37,281 nt of DNA. Source: Bacteriovoracaceae bacterium. GTDB lineage: Bacteria > Bdellovibrionota > Bacteriovoracia > Bacteriovoracales > Bacteriovoracaceae. This document shows, in pieces, positions 1-9,342 of this stretch. The DNA lies in contig CANFNX010000008.1 in the NCBI GenBank assembly GCA_947448495.1, positions 1-37,281 of the forward strand. The letters run 5' to 3'. The notes beneath the pieces were generated by a model, which was not told where the DNA came from, did not search any database, and worked only from the letters and a program-made list of their open reading frames with translations. The stretch's first letter is position 1; every line of letters begins with the position of its first letter. The position numbers and the translations under genes are program-made.

Positions 1-259
1 AAATGAAAGTGCAGTCACCATTACAGATATTTTTTCTGGTGCCAATTGGCTAGAGCGTGAAGTCTTCGACATGTATGGGATTAACTTTACTGGTCATCCA
101 AATATGAGACGTATTCTTATGGATGAGAGATTTACTGGTCATCCACTCAGAAAAGAGTACCCCATCAAACAAAGAGAACCATTCAAGGACAATATTGCCT
201 TCCATCTGGGGGCCAATCCTAAGCAGGTGGACACTCACACCACTGAAGAGGAGAAGTAA
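1..259 (+). CDS. nuoC: NADH-quinone oxidoreductase subunit C, C-terminal part (5' end outside window)
   Basis: The reading frame is open from base 2 to the stop at 257-259 and has no start inside the window, so this is the C-terminal ~85 residues of a longer protein. It carries the NuoC signature region [18 protein letters not shown] followed by RRILMDE, which is typical of the 30 kDa subunit of complex I. NuoC sits in the peripheral arm next to NuoD and NuoB and helps hold the connecting module together; it has no cofactor. The gene ends two bases before nuoD, so the two subunits are separate here, unlike the fused NuoCD of E. coli and unlike the fused paralogue at 14800-16434. The family call is secure; the true start lies upstream. 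Confidence 0.95.
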   Translation, partial: NESAVTITDIFSGANWLEREVFDMYGINFTGHPNMRRILMDERFTGHPLRKEYPIKQREPFKDNIAFHLGANPKQVDTHTTEEEK

Positions 260-261
260 TT

Positions 262-1476
262 ATGGCCAGCTTATTTAATGAAAAAGATCAGCATCAGTTA
301 AATGACTTCTATAATCCTAACGTTTTAATTAACTTAGGACCTTCTCACCCCGCCATGCATGGAACCCTAAGGGTTATGTGTCGTATCAACGGTGAGACGA
401 TCGAAGATGCCAACTGTGAAATTGGCTACCTTCACCGTGCTATTGAAAAACTAGGTGAAGAGAAAACTTACCACCAGTGGATGGTTTACACAGATCGTTT
501 GAACTACTGTTCAGCTCTCAATAATAATATTGCTTATGCCATGGCCGTCGAAAATATCATGAGTATCTCTCCGACAGAAAGAACTCAATATATTCGCGTG
601 ATCTGTATGGAGTTGGCGCGAATCATCGACCACATTATCTGTGTCGCTATTAACGCCCTCGACTTGGGTGCCATGACTGTATTTTGGCTCCTTTATCACT
701 GGCGCGAAGAAGCTTATACAATGATTGAGTCAATGTGTGGAATGCGCTTAACGACCACTTATGCTCGTATCGGTGGGATGAGCTACGATTTACCAGATAA
801 TTTTACAGAAAGACTTTGGAAATTCTGCGAAGAGTTCCCAAAAGCCTTGGATGAAGTTGAAGGACTTCTCACTTCTAACCGCATTTGGATCGATAGAACT
901 AAAGGTGTGGGCGTTATTAATAAGGAAGATGCTCTAAAGTATTCCATCACTGGGCCATGTCTTCGTGCTGCTGGGATTGATAATGATCTTCGTCGTGATC
1001 GTCCTTACTCTATTTATCCAGAATTGGATTTTGACGTTGTCGTAGGGTCAAACGGAGACGTTTATGATCGCTATCTCATTCGTCTTGAGGAGATGAGGCA
1101 ATCAGTTCGTATTCTTAAACAATGTAACAAGAAAATTCCGAATGGCCCTATTTGGGTTAATGATCGTCGCGTTCATATCCCTGAGAAGATGGAAGTCTAC
1201 ACAAAAATGGAAGTCCTTATTCATCACTTCAAAATCTTCATGGAAGGTATTGATGTGCCAAAAGGTGAAGCTTTCACCTGTGTTGAAGGTCCAAACGGAG
1301 AGTTAGGTTTTTATATTGTCAGTCGTGGTGGCCCTAAGGCCTGGAGAATGAGAGTGAAGTCACCTTCATTTATGATGTTCCAAGCTTTCGAGCAGACTGT
1401 AAAGGGTGGGAAGATTCCAGATGCTGTTGCTCACCTCGGAAGTGTGAACATTATCGCCGGTGAACTAGATCGTTAG
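262..1476 (+). CDS. nuoD: NADH-quinone oxidoreductase subunit D (49 kDa)
   Basis: This is the quinone-site subunit of complex I, 404 residues, full length for the family. The N-terminal LGPSHPAMHG loop is intact, and its second His corresponds to T. thermophilus Nqo4 His38. The Tyr of DRLNY corresponds to Tyr87, the other quinone head-group ligand. Further family blocks are GYLHRAIEKL, ELARIIDHI, DRYLIRLEEM, the EGPNGELGFYIVSRGG stretch and the C-terminal IIAGELDR. It starts two bases after the nuoC stop, with GAGGAGAAG upstream as ribosome binding site. It forms the quinone cavity with NuoB and NuoH. It is the useful in-window reference for judging the degenerate paralogue at 14800-16434. 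Confidence 0.98.
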   Translation: MASLFNEKDQHQLNDFYNPNVLINLGPSHPAMHGTLRVMCRINGETIEDANCEIGYLHRAIEKLGEEKTYHQWMVYTDRLNYCSALNNNIAYAMAVENIMSISPTERTQYIRVICMELARIIDHIICVAINALDLGAMTVFWLLYHWREEAYTMIESMCGMRLTTTYARIGGMSYDLPDNFTERLWKFCEEFPKALDEVEGLLTSNRIWIDRTKGVGVINKEDALKYSITGPCLRAAGIDNDLRRDRPYSIYPELDFDVVVGSNGDVYDRYLIRLEEMRQSVRILKQCNKKIPNGPIWVNDRRVHIPEKMEVYTKMEVLIHHFKIFMEGIDVPKGEAFTCVEGPNGELGFYIVSRGGPKAWRMRVKSPSFMMFQAFEQTVKGGKIPDAVAHLGSVNIIAGELDR

Positions 1477-1489
1477 GAGTTAAATAAAT

Positions 1490-2014
1490 ATGTTGTCTGA
1501 AAAAATTAAAAATACAATTAACGGGATTCGCCATCAGTTTCCAACTGAGCAAGCGCTTCTACTTCCACTTTTACATCAAATCCAGAATGAATATGGATGG
1601 ATTTCTCCGGATTCAATGAAGTCTGCTGGTGAGTTCCTGAATCTACCTCTTTCTAAAGTCAGGGAAGTGGCGAGCTTCTATACTATGTATAAGCTTGAGC
1701 CTCAGGGGAAAGTTGATCTACAAATTTGTACAAACATTTCTTGTTGGTTGAATGGAGCTGATAAACTTGTTGCCTGCGCTGAAAAGAGACTTGGCATTAA
1801 ATGTGGGGAAACGACCAAAGACGGAAACTTCACACTTTCTCAAGTCGAGTGCCTTGCTGCGTGTGGTACCGCTCCGGCCTTAATGCTTAACGAAGATTAC
1901 TATGAAAGTTTAGATGTTCCAAAATTAAACGAAATTCTCGATCAGGCGTCTAAAGATTTAGCCGCTGGGAAAGTTGTGGGTAAAAGCACACGTAAAGATG
2001 GAGTATGGCCATGA
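1490..2014 (+). CDS. nuoE: NADH-quinone oxidoreductase subunit E (24 kDa, [2Fe-2S] N1a)
   Basis: This 174-residue subunit belongs to the NADH-oxidising module of complex I. The thioredoxin-like [2Fe-2S] motif is visible as CTNISC (C-x4-C) and, further on, CLAACGTAP (C-x3-C), which supply the four ligands of cluster N1a. The N-terminal helical part ([16 protein letters not shown], followed by [11 protein letters not shown]) is typical of the family. The start ATG follows a GGAGT sequence at a suitable distance. The stop codon overlaps the start of nuoF (ATGA), so NuoE and NuoF are translationally coupled, as expected for partners of one electron-input dimer. Confidence 0.97.
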   Translation: MLSEKIKNTINGIRHQFPTEQALLLPLLHQIQNEYGWISPDSMKSAGEFLNLPLSKVREVASFYTMYKLEPQGKVDLQICTNISCWLNGADKLVACAEKRLGIKCGETTKDGNFTLSQVECLAACGTAPALMLNEDYYESLDVPKLNEILDQASKDLAAGKVVGKSTRKDGVWP

Positions 2015-3351
2015 TGTATAATAATGAACACTTTGAGCCAGTGATCACAAAATTTGTGAATGAGCCTGGATGTGAAACAATTGATTTTTACCTCGCTAAA
2101 GAAAACGGTTATAAGGCACTTGAAAAAGCTCTGAAAATGAAGCCAGCAGAGGTTGTTGAGGAAGTTAAAAAATCAAATCTTCGTGGTCGTGGGGGCGCTG
2201 GTTTCCCGACCGGGATGAAGTGGTCCTTCATGCCGGCCAATCCGGTTGATGCAAACGGAAATCCGAAGCCTAAATATCTTGTTTGTAATGCTGATGAGGG
2301 AGAACCAGGAACATTTAAAGACCGTCTCATCTTCACTAAAACTCCTCATAAAATGATTGAAGGGATGATCATCGGTGGACACGCCATTGGATCAAACAAA
2401 GGATTCATCTACATTAGAGGTGAGTGGTTTAAAGAGTCACGACTTATGCAGAAAGCGATTGATGATGCTTATGCAAAAGGTTTTCTAGGGAAAAATATTT
2501 TAGGATCAGGTTTTGATTTTGATCTTGTCGTTTACATGGGAGCCGGTGCCTATATTTGTGGTGAAGAAACCGCGCTTTTAAATTCTCTTGAAGGTAAGCG
2601 TGGAGAGCCTCGTCTTAAGCCACCATTTCCTGCTCAAGTGGGTGCTTATGGCATGCCATCTTGTGTAAACAATGTTGAAACGTTTGCAGCTGTTCCTTAT
2701 ATCCTACATCAAGGCTGGGAAAAGTATGCGAAGATGGGAACAGAGCGTTCTGGTGGAACACGATTAATTGGTGTTTCTGGTCACGTGAACAAGCCAGCCG
2801 TGTACGAATTACCCATGAATCTGACTATTAATGAGATCATTGAAATTGCCGGTGGTGTGAAAGGTGGAAAACTAAAAGGAGTCATTCCTGGTGGTGCTTC
2901 TGCTCCTATGCTGACTGCGGCTGAGTGTGACGTTAAGACTGATTATGATTCCCTTGCTAAGGCCGGAACCATGGCCGGGTCAGGTGGACTTATCGTGATG
3001 AACGACACTGTTAATATCGTTGAAGCCACTTATACCCTTTTAAAATTCTACGAACATGAGTCTTGTGGACAATGCTCCCAGTGCCGTGAAGGATCACACT
3101 GGTTGGCCCGAATGTTCCACCGAATTCTTAATGGTGGTGGAAATCAAGAAGATCTAGATTACATTGCCAAAATTTGTGGAAACATGGCCGGTCAAACCAT
3201 TTGCGCCTTTGCCGATGCTGTCACTGGTCCAGCTCTCTCTTCAGTTCGCAAATTCAGATCTGAATTTGAAGAACTTATTTTGAAAGGTGGACTTAAAGGA
3301 ATTGGCAAAGAAGAATCCATTTCTCACAGAGCAGTAGGTGCCCATGTCTAA
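2011..3351 (+). CDS. nuoF: NADH-quinone oxidoreductase subunit F (51 kDa, FMN and NADH binding)
   Basis: This subunit binds NADH and FMN and carries [4Fe-4S] cluster N3. The FMN/NADH motifs [13 protein letters not shown] and [14 protein letters not shown] are present, as is the cluster motif [12 protein letters not shown] with the distal Cys in [11 protein letters not shown]. The frame is open from an ATG at 2005, but I chose 2011: GGAG at 2000-2003 gives 7-base spacing to 2011 and only one base to 2005, and ATG 2011 overlaps the nuoE stop as ATGA. From 2011 the protein has 446 residues, normal for the family. The 3' end overlaps the start of nuoG by 8 bases. Confidence 0.97.
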   Translation: MMYNNEHFEPVITKFVNEPGCETIDFYLAKENGYKALEKALKMKPAEVVEEVKKSNLRGRGGAGFPTGMKWSFMPANPVDANGNPKPKYLVCNADEGEPGTFKDRLIFTKTPHKMIEGMIIGGHAIGSNKGFIYIRGEWFKESRLMQKAIDDAYAKGFLGKNILGSGFDFDLVVYMGAGAYICGEETALLNSLEGKRGEPRLKPPFPAQVGAYGMPSCVNNVETFAAVPYILHQGWEKYAKMGTERSGGTRLIGVSGHVNKPAVYELPMNLTINEIIEIAGGVKGGKLKGVIPGGASAPMLTAAECDVKTDYDSLAKAGTMAGSGGLIVMNDTVNIVEATYTLLKFYEHESCGQCSQCREGSHWLARMFHRILNGGGNQEDLDYIAKICGNMAGQTICAFADAVTGPALSSVRKFRSEFEELILKGGLKGIGKEESISHRAVGAHV

Positions 3352-4894
3352 TATAACAGAGTTTGATATCAAAAAACCAAAGGTTGATCTGAACTATGCT
3401 TCGGATAAAAAGCCTGTTCATTCAGATCCAAATCCGGAGGCTAAGCCACTTCCTAAAGTCACCATCGATGGAAAAACTTATGATTTCAAGCCTGGTGATA
3501 CCATCATGCAGGTTGCAGAAAGATACAAAGTTCATGAAGAAATTCCTCGTTATTGTTATCACCCAGGCATGCCTATTGCTGGTACTTGCCGTATGTGTAC
3601 AGTTGAGGTGGAAAAGGCTCCTAAGCTAATGACATCTTGTTCAACGCCAGCCGCTGATGGAATGGTTGTTCATACGAGATCTGATAAGGTGATGAAGTCG
3701 AGAACGGGTGTGATGGAGTTTCTACTGACCAACCATCCTCTCGATTGCCCAGTATGTGATAAAGCTGGCGAGTGTGAGCTTCAAGACTATAACTATGAGT
3801 ACGGTCCGGGGACCTCTAATTTTAAAGAAGAAAAACGAGTTTTCGAACACGCTACGACGAAGAAGCTTTCAGACAAAGTTACTCTTAACATGAACCGTTG
3901 TGTTCACTGTGAAAGATGTGTGCGTTTCACTGATGATGTGACTAAAACGAATGATCTAGTCATGGTTAATCGTGGATGGCACAAGGAACTTGAGGCTACA
4001 ACTGAAGCAGGTCTTACCAATGAATACCAAGGTTGTTTAACTGATTTTTGTCCAGTTGGGGCTTTAACTTGGAATGATTTCCGTTTTAAAAAACGTTCAT
4101 GGTTTCTAAATCGTAAGCCTTCTCTTTGTGATGGATGTTCTAAGGGCTGTAATATCGAGGTTCACTCGGATTCTGAAATCGTCTATCGATATGTCCCTAT
4201 TTATAATGAATTGGTGAATGGTCACTGGATGTGCGATGCTGGTCGTAGCTCATATACAAGTTATACAAACCCACTAAGAGTCATCGCTCCACTCATGAAG
4301 CATAATGATGCTCTTCATTCGACTTCCATTCAAACTCTTTTAACTGATCTTCAGGTTCATTTGAAGAATGCAGCTTCGATTCAACTAGTTGTTGGAACAG
4401 ATGCGACGAGAGAAGAAGCCGCTCTTCTTAAAGAGAAGGTCCCAACAATCATTGGAAAAAATATTGCTGTTTCATATTTCAATGGAACTAATGGTGTGCA
4501 AACTTCTGCAGACGACAAGAAACTTGATGAACTCCTAAAAATGAAAGATCTCACTCCAAATACAAAAGGGGTTGAGGAGCAGGGGCTTTCTCCACTTGCG
4601 AACGGTGAAGTTAATGCTGATATCGCGATTTTATTCCGTAACGGACGTGCTGGTATCCCAAAAATGAAAGCTGATCAAAAAGTTGTTCTTTGGGGGATTT
4701 GGTCACAAGATGAGCTGAAGTCATTCCCTTCTAAGAATATCCTCGGTGTGATCGCAGGACTTGCCACGATCGAAAAAGAGGGAAGCTATAAGAATGCAGA
4801 TGGGATTGTTCAAAAATTTCACCCTGCCATCACCCATAAAGGTGGAGCATTGAGTGCTCATCAAGTGGTTGGTGTTTGGAAGACACTTAATTAA
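3344..4894 (+). CDS. nuoG: NADH-quinone oxidoreductase subunit G, short form (75 kDa family)
   Basis: This is the Fe-S chain subunit of the NADH module, 516 residues from the ATG at 3344 (an in-frame GTG lies at 3338). The [2Fe-2S] N1b motif covers CYHPGMP through CRMC to a final Cys 13 residues later. N5 is H-x3-C-x2-C-x5-C ([14 protein letters not shown]). N4 uses RCVHCERC plus the Cys in TDFCP. A further C-x2-C-x3-C-x27-C set (CDGCSKGC to HWMC) matches the extra cluster N7 known from E. coli and T. thermophilus. After this the usual large molybdopterin-like domain is mostly missing: about 200 weakly conserved residues remain, followed by the recognisable tail block [14 protein letters not shown]. 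Family members often have 680-900 residues, so this looks like an internal reduction, not a frameshift; the frame is open and the next gene follows closely. Confidence 0.95.
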   Translation: MSNITEFDIKKPKVDLNYASDKKPVHSDPNPEAKPLPKVTIDGKTYDFKPGDTIMQVAERYKVHEEIPRYCYHPGMPIAGTCRMCTVEVEKAPKLMTSCSTPAADGMVVHTRSDKVMKSRTGVMEFLLTNHPLDCPVCDKAGECELQDYNYEYGPGTSNFKEEKRVFEHATTKKLSDKVTLNMNRCVHCERCVRFTDDVTKTNDLVMVNRGWHKELEATTEAGLTNEYQGCLTDFCPVGALTWNDFRFKKRSWFLNRKPSLCDGCSKGCNIEVHSDSEIVYRYVPIYNELVNGHWMCDAGRSSYTSYTNPLRVIAPLMKHNDALHSTSIQTLLTDLQVHLKNAASIQLVVGTDATREEAALLKEKVPTIIGKNIAVSYFNGTNGVQTSADDKKLDELLKMKDLTPNTKGVEEQGLSPLANGEVNADIAILFRNGRAGIPKMKADQKVVLWGIWSQDELKSFPSKNILGVIAGLATIEKEGSYKNADGIVQKFHPAITHKGGALSAHQVVGVWKTLN

Positions 4895-4905
4895 GAAAGG
4901 TAACC

Positions 4906-5997
4906 ATGGAAAATTCATTAATGTTTGATCTTTCAATGATGATGGCAAAAATTGTAGTGATCCTCATCGGAACACTAGGTGTAGTTCCTGTGATGGTTTG
5001 GTTTGAGCGTCGTGGTGCTGCCTGGATGCAGAGACGAGTCGGACCTAATCGCGTTGGACCTTTCGGTCTTCTTCAGCCCCTTGCCGATGTGGTGAAATTT
5101 ATTTTCAAAGAAACTTTTATACCTAAAGAAGCCAACAAGTTTTATTACTTGATGGCTCCCATCATTGCCTTAATTGCACCTTTATGCGCCGTTGCTGTGA
5201 TTCCCTTTGGAAGCAAGGCCATTATTAATGGTCAGGAAGTGGTTCTTCAAGTTGCTCAAATGGATACTGGGGTTATTTTTATTCTCGCTTTTGCTGGTCT
5301 TGAAGTATATCCGGTGATCCTTGCTGGATGGGCCTCTCGCAATAAGTATTCAGTTTTGGGCGCTCTTCGGGGATCGAGTCAGATTGTTTCGTATGAAATT
5401 TCAATGGGAATTGCACTTCTTTCAATGTTAGTTGTTTATGGTAGTTTCAATCCACATGAAATGGTTTCTTGGCAGCAGGGATCTCTTGGCTTTCTCCCAC
5501 GTTGGGGAGCCTTTGTGAATCCAATTGGTGCTTTGATCTTCTGGATTTCTATCTTTGCAGAAACAAATCGTCTTCCTTTTGACCTCGCTGAAGGTGAGTC
5601 AGAAATTGTGGCCGGGTATCACCTTGAGTACGGCGGGATGAAATTTGCTGCCTTCTTTATGGCCGAATATGTCGCCATGATTATGGCTTCAGGATTGTTA
5701 GCGACACTTTTCTTCGGAGGCTATGGTCTTCTGCCAGGAATGGAGCATCTCGTTTCTATGGTGGCGAATCATTTTGGTTTTGGAGATGTTGGTCTTCAAA
5801 ATACGAAGGCTGCTTTTGAGTTCATTAGTTTCGCTACGAAAATTGCATTCTTCATGTTTCTCTTCGTCTGGATTCGTTGGACTCTTCCACGTTTCCGTTT
5901 TGACCAATTAATGGATTTGGGATGGAAAATTCTTTTCCCGATTTCGCTTATTAACCTTGTTGTAGTGACCATCGGTGTCTACTACTTTAACTCATAA
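4906..5997 (+). CDS. nuoH: NADH-quinone oxidoreductase subunit H
   Basis: This 363-residue integral membrane subunit lies at the junction of the membrane and peripheral arms and forms the entry to the quinone channel. Hydrophobic helices run through the whole protein. Conserved blocks include the cytoplasmic loop RRVGPNRVGPFGLLQPLADVVK, FAGLEVYPVILAGW, and the acidic loop FDLAEGESEIVAGYHLEYGG, which is typical for quinone and proton coupling. The ATG follows AAGAAAGG with good spacing, 11 bases after the nuoG stop. Length and motifs are normal, and nothing suggests degeneration. Confidence 0.98.
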   Translation: MENSLMFDLSMMMAKIVVILIGTLGVVPVMVWFERRGAAWMQRRVGPNRVGPFGLLQPLADVVKFIFKETFIPKEANKFYYLMAPIIALIAPLCAVAVIPFGSKAIINGQEVVLQVAQMDTGVIFILAFAGLEVYPVILAGWASRNKYSVLGALRGSSQIVSYEISMGIALLSMLVVYGSFNPHEMVSWQQGSLGFLPRWGAFVNPIGALIFWISIFAETNRLPFDLAEGESEIVAGYHLEYGGMKFAAFFMAEYVAMIMASGLLATLFFGGYGLLPGMEHLVSMVANHFGFGDVGLQNTKAAFEFISFATKIAFFMFLFVWIRWTLPRFRFDQLMDLGWKILFPISLINLVVVTIGVYYFNS

Positions 5998-6009
5998 GAA
6001 GGGGGCTTG

Positions 6010-6516
6010 ATGGGAACAATTAACGTTTCTAAAAAGTACACCGCTAAAGAAAAAGCTTATCTCCCTGCAATTCTCATTGGTATGAAAATTACGATGAAGC
6101 GGTTTATTCAGGGATTCTTGTTCAGAAAACATGACACCATCATGTATCCAGAGAAAAAACGTGATTATTCAGATCGTTTTCGTGGAATGCATTTTATTTC
6201 TGTTGATAAAAACAAAACTGAAAATTGCACTGCTTGTTATCTTTGTGAAACGATTTGCCCAGCTGAATGTATTCATATTGTAGCAGACGAGCGTGATGAA
6301 GAGCACAACCCATATGGAGTCAAAAAAGAGAAGAAGCCTGTGAGCTTTGATATCGACGCTCTTCGCTGTTGCTTTTGTGGTTTTTGTGAGGAAGCTTGTC
6401 CGAAAGATGCCATTAAGCTTTCTGGAAATTATGAATTGGCCGTTTCTTCTCGTGAAGAAGCCATTTACGATCTTGATCACTTGAAACGTGACATGAACGG
6501 TAGGAGAGAAAAGTAA
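6010..6516 (+). CDS. nuoI: NADH-quinone oxidoreductase subunit I (two [4Fe-4S] clusters)
   Basis: This is the TYKY-type ferredoxin subunit carrying clusters N6a and N6b, 168 residues from ATG 6010 (an in-frame TTG lies just before, at 6007). AAGAAGGGGG upstream is a strong ribosome binding site. Both full C-x2-C-x2-C-x3-C-P motifs are present: CTACYLCETICP and CCFCGFCEEACP. An amphipathic N-terminal segment with KITMKRFI is typical and docks on the membrane arm. The stop overlaps the nuoJ start by one base (TAATG). Compare with the single-cluster relative at 16444-16821. Confidence 0.98.
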   Translation: MGTINVSKKYTAKEKAYLPAILIGMKITMKRFIQGFLFRKHDTIMYPEKKRDYSDRFRGMHFISVDKNKTENCTACYLCETICPAECIHIVADERDEEHNPYGVKKEKKPVSFDIDALRCCFCGFCEEACPKDAIKLSGNYELAVSSREEAIYDLDHLKRDMNGRREK

Positions 6517-7040
6517 TGAGCCCAGTGATTATTGTTCTTTGTTGCATTTGTGCCCTCTTGGCAGCTCTGATGCTGGTTGCTCGTAGTCCAATTACTTCCG
6601 CATTGTCTCTTCTGGGTGTGTTAATTATGACAGCCGGGATCTATGCGATGATTGGTGAGCACATGATTGCGACTATCCAGTTAGTCGTTTATGCGGGGGC
6701 CATTATGGTTCTCTTTATCTTTTCAATTATGCTTTTGAATTTAAGTAATGCAGAAAACGAATACAAAGAAAAACCAGGTGTATTTCTTGCTGGCCTAGCT
6801 CTCGGAATAACTGTCTTTGCTTTCATCATGTATGCGATCAAAGATAATTTTATGAATAATGCGGGTTCCGAAAAAATAGGAATCTTTTCGCCGGAGTTAA
6901 TTAACAAACTCGGTGGAAACTCGAAAGTCTTGTCACATGCTTTGTTTTCGCAATTCTATGTCTCATTTGAAGTCATTTCTCTCGCTTTACTAATTGCTGT
7001 CGTTGGTGCGGTTGTCCTCGCTAAACGTAAAATTGATTAA
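6516..7040 (+). CDS. nuoJ: NADH-quinone oxidoreductase subunit J
   Basis: This 174-residue membrane subunit of the complex I proton-pumping arm has about five hydrophobic segments. The conserved third helix block QLVVYAGAIMVLFIFSIML, containing the pi-bulge region of NuoJ, is clearly recognisable, and SPITSALSLLG near the N-terminus is also typical. The start is coupled to nuoI by a one-base overlap, with AGGAGAGAAAAG just upstream. nuoK follows after 8 bases. Confidence 0.97.
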   Translation: MSPVIIVLCCICALLAALMLVARSPITSALSLLGVLIMTAGIYAMIGEHMIATIQLVVYAGAIMVLFIFSIMLLNLSNAENEYKEKPGVFLAGLALGITVFAFIMYAIKDNFMNNAGSEKIGIFSPELINKLGGNSKVLSHALFSQFYVSFEVISLALLIAVVGAVVLAKRKID

Positions 7041-7048
7041 GGTAAAAT

Positions 7049-7351
7049 ATGAATAACGAAATTCTCATTCAACTACTTGCCGCCTTCCTTTTTACCATGG
7101 GAATGCTCGTCGTTCTGCTCAGACGAGACACGATTATGGTTTTAATGGGAATTGAGCTACTTTTGAATGCTGCCAATCTTTCTATCGTGGCTTTTTCTAA
7201 GTCAGCACAAATGCTTGAAGGTCAAGTTCAGGTGTTCTTTATTATAACAATTGCCGCAGCTGAATCTGCTATCGGTCTTTCTATCTTGGTAAATCTGTAT
7301 AGGAATTTCGGTTCAATTAAGACTCAAAGTGCGACAACTCTTAAAGGATAA
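7049..7351 (+). CDS. nuoK: NADH-quinone oxidoreductase subunit K
   Basis: At 100 residues this has the normal NuoK length, with three transmembrane helices. The two membrane glutamates used in proton transfer are visible in the blocks MGIELLLNAANL and TIAAAESAIGLSIL. The start ATG follows AAGGTAAAAT, 8 bases after nuoJ. It is part of the antiporter-like membrane arm with NuoJ, NuoL, NuoM and NuoN. Confidence 0.98.
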   Translation: MNNEILIQLLAAFLFTMGMLVVLLRRDTIMVLMGIELLLNAANLSIVAFSKSAQMLEGQVQVFFIITIAAAESAIGLSILVNLYRNFGSIKTQSATTLKG

Positions 7352-7356
7352 GACTC

Positions 7357-9333
7357 GTGGATACAATGCAATCTATTTTACCTCTACTCATTCTTATCTC
7401 TCCATTGATTGGTTTCTTCATCAATGCTGTGATTTTACCACTGGCGCTTAAAGGATTTGCGAAAACTCCAGCTAACACTGCTGGTGGAGTTGCAACTGCG
7501 TTTATTGGTTTTAGTTTTATTCTTGCACTTTTTGCTTTTGCGAGTTTGTCTGGATCTTCCTCTCACGAACCATCACTCGTCATTAATTGCTTTGATTGGT
7601 TTAATTTTGGTGGCTTGAATATTCCCTTTGAACTTCGCATCGATAAGCTTTCTGGACTGCTTGTTCTCATCATTACTGGGATTGGGACCCTGATTCACCT
7701 TTACTCCATTAGTTACATGCATGAAGAAGAATGTGTCGGTCGTTACTTTTCCTATTTGAACCTCTTCTGCTTTAATATGCTTTTGTTAGTAATGGGGAAT
7801 AACCTGCCATTACTTTTCTTTGGTTGGGAAGGAGTGGGTCTCTGCTCTTATCTACTTATTGGTTTTTGGTATACAGAAACTGAGAAGGCGAATGCTGGAA
7901 AAAAAGCCTTTATTGTGAACCGAGTAGGGGACTTAGGTTTTCTTGTTGGAATGTTTCTTCTTTTTAGAGAGCTTGGGACGTTGACTCTACCAGAGATTAA
8001 TTCTCTTTTGGCAAACCCTGAAGTTGTCACAAGAATTATGCCTTCAGTAACTCTTATTTGTTTGTCTTTATTTGTGGGAGCCACTGGTAAGTCGGCGCAA
8101 ATGCCACTTTATGTTTGGTTACCAGACGCAATGAGTGGTCCCACTCCTGTGTCTGCGTTGATTCACGCAGCTACAATGGTAACAGCTGGAGTCTATATGA
8201 TTGCCAGGCTTAATCCTTTATTCGAGCTTTCTCCTGTTGCACTTTCTGTTGTTGCTCATGTTGGGGCGATTACGGCTTTATTTGCTGGGTCTATAGCGAT
8301 TGCTCAAACAGATATTAAAAAAGTTCTCGCTTACTCAACTGTTTCTCAGTTGGGTTTTATGTTTCTTGCTTGTGGTGTAGGCGCCTACCAAACCGCCGTT
8401 TTTCACCTCATGACTCACGCATTTTTCAAGGCTCTTCTCTTTTTGGGCTCAGGTTCAGTCATCCATGCTTGCTCTGGTGAGCAAGATATGACGAAAATGG
8501 GAGCTCTGAAAAAGCATCTACCTCATACCCACTTAACCATGCTTATTGGTTCACTGGCCATTTCAGGGATTCCATTTTTCTCCGGATTCTTTTCAAAAGA
8601 CGAAATCCTTTACTCCACAATTGCGCTACCTGGTGGGGTTTCATACCTTTTCGTTATTGGTGTTATTACAGCTATTTTAACGGCGTTCTATACCGGAAGA
8701 ATGATGAGTCTTACCTTTTACGGTACGAAGAGATATTCTCATGAAGTTGAACATCACCTCCATGAGTCACCTGCTTTAATGACATTCCCACTTTATGTAC
8801 TGGCTTGCCTTGCTGCCCTTGGTGGATTCTTAGGAGTTCCTCATCTCCTAGGGGATTTCCTAGGACATATGCCTCACTACCTTTCTCATTGGCTTGATGG
8901 TGTTGTACCTGCTAAACATCTTCCACTTGTTGGAATAAAGATTCCTTTGCATGAAGGATTAGTGATGGCCGGATCCTCCATCCTTGCCATACTTTCTTTC
9001 CTCGCAGGGGTTACGCTCTTTAAGAAATATCTCTTTGTGAAAGATATTTTAGGGGCTTTTAATCCTATCGAGAAAATTCTTGCTAATAAATATTACGTTG
9101 ATGAGTTCTATGAGTTTGTTATCGTTTCTCCAGTTAAAAAGATTGCTGAATTCTCTTCAGGCATCGTAGATAAATATATTTTTGATGGAGCAGTTAACGG
9201 ACTTGGTCATCAGGTTCGTAAAATTAGTTCCGGTCTAAGAGTGCTTCAGACGGGGGATTTGCAGTCTTATGCCCTAATGATGCTTTTAGGGGTATTAGCG
9301 ATCATTCTCTTCATCTTTAAGATTTTGGTGTAA
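7357..9333 (+). CDS. nuoL: NADH-quinone oxidoreductase subunit L
   Basis: This is the distal antiporter-like subunit of complex I, 658 residues, starting with GTG at 7357. AAAGGA at 7343-7348 gives 8-base spacing to this GTG, which makes it preferable to the internal ATG at 7366. Conserved blocks are FFGWEGVGLCSYLLIGFW (with the key Glu), VNRVGDLGF, GKSAQMPLYVWLPDAMSGPTPVSALIHAATMV and KDEILY. The C-terminal portion has the long lateral-helix region and a final transmembrane helix, as expected for NuoL but not NuoM or NuoN. No frame disruption is seen. Confidence 0.98.
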   Translation: MDTMQSILPLLILISPLIGFFINAVILPLALKGFAKTPANTAGGVATAFIGFSFILALFAFASLSGSSSHEPSLVINCFDWFNFGGLNIPFELRIDKLSGLLVLIITGIGTLIHLYSISYMHEEECVGRYFSYLNLFCFNMLLLVMGNNLPLLFFGWEGVGLCSYLLIGFWYTETEKANAGKKAFIVNRVGDLGFLVGMFLLFRELGTLTLPEINSLLANPEVVTRIMPSVTLICLSLFVGATGKSAQMPLYVWLPDAMSGPTPVSALIHAATMVTAGVYMIARLNPLFELSPVALSVVAHVGAITALFAGSIAIAQTDIKKVLAYSTVSQLGFMFLACGVGAYQTAVFHLMTHAFFKALLFLGSGSVIHACSGEQDMTKMGALKKHLPHTHLTMLIGSLAISGIPFFSGFFSKDEILYSTIALPGGVSYLFVIGVITAILTAFYTGRMMSLTFYGTKRYSHEVEHHLHESPALMTFPLYVLACLAALGGFLGVPHLLGDFLGHMPHYLSHWLDGVVPAKHLPLVGIKIPLHEGLVMAGSSILAILSFLAGVTLFKKYLFVKDILGAFNPIEKILANKYYVDEFYEFVIVSPVKKIAEFSSGIVDKYIFDGAVNGLGHQVRKISSGLRVLQTGDLQSYALMMLLGVLAIILFIFKILV

Positions 9334-9342
9334 GGACTTTTT

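Noticed and set aside
6169-6480. 103-residue minus-strand open frame opposite nuoI
   Set aside because: It is the antisense shadow of the conserved NuoI ferredoxin coding region.
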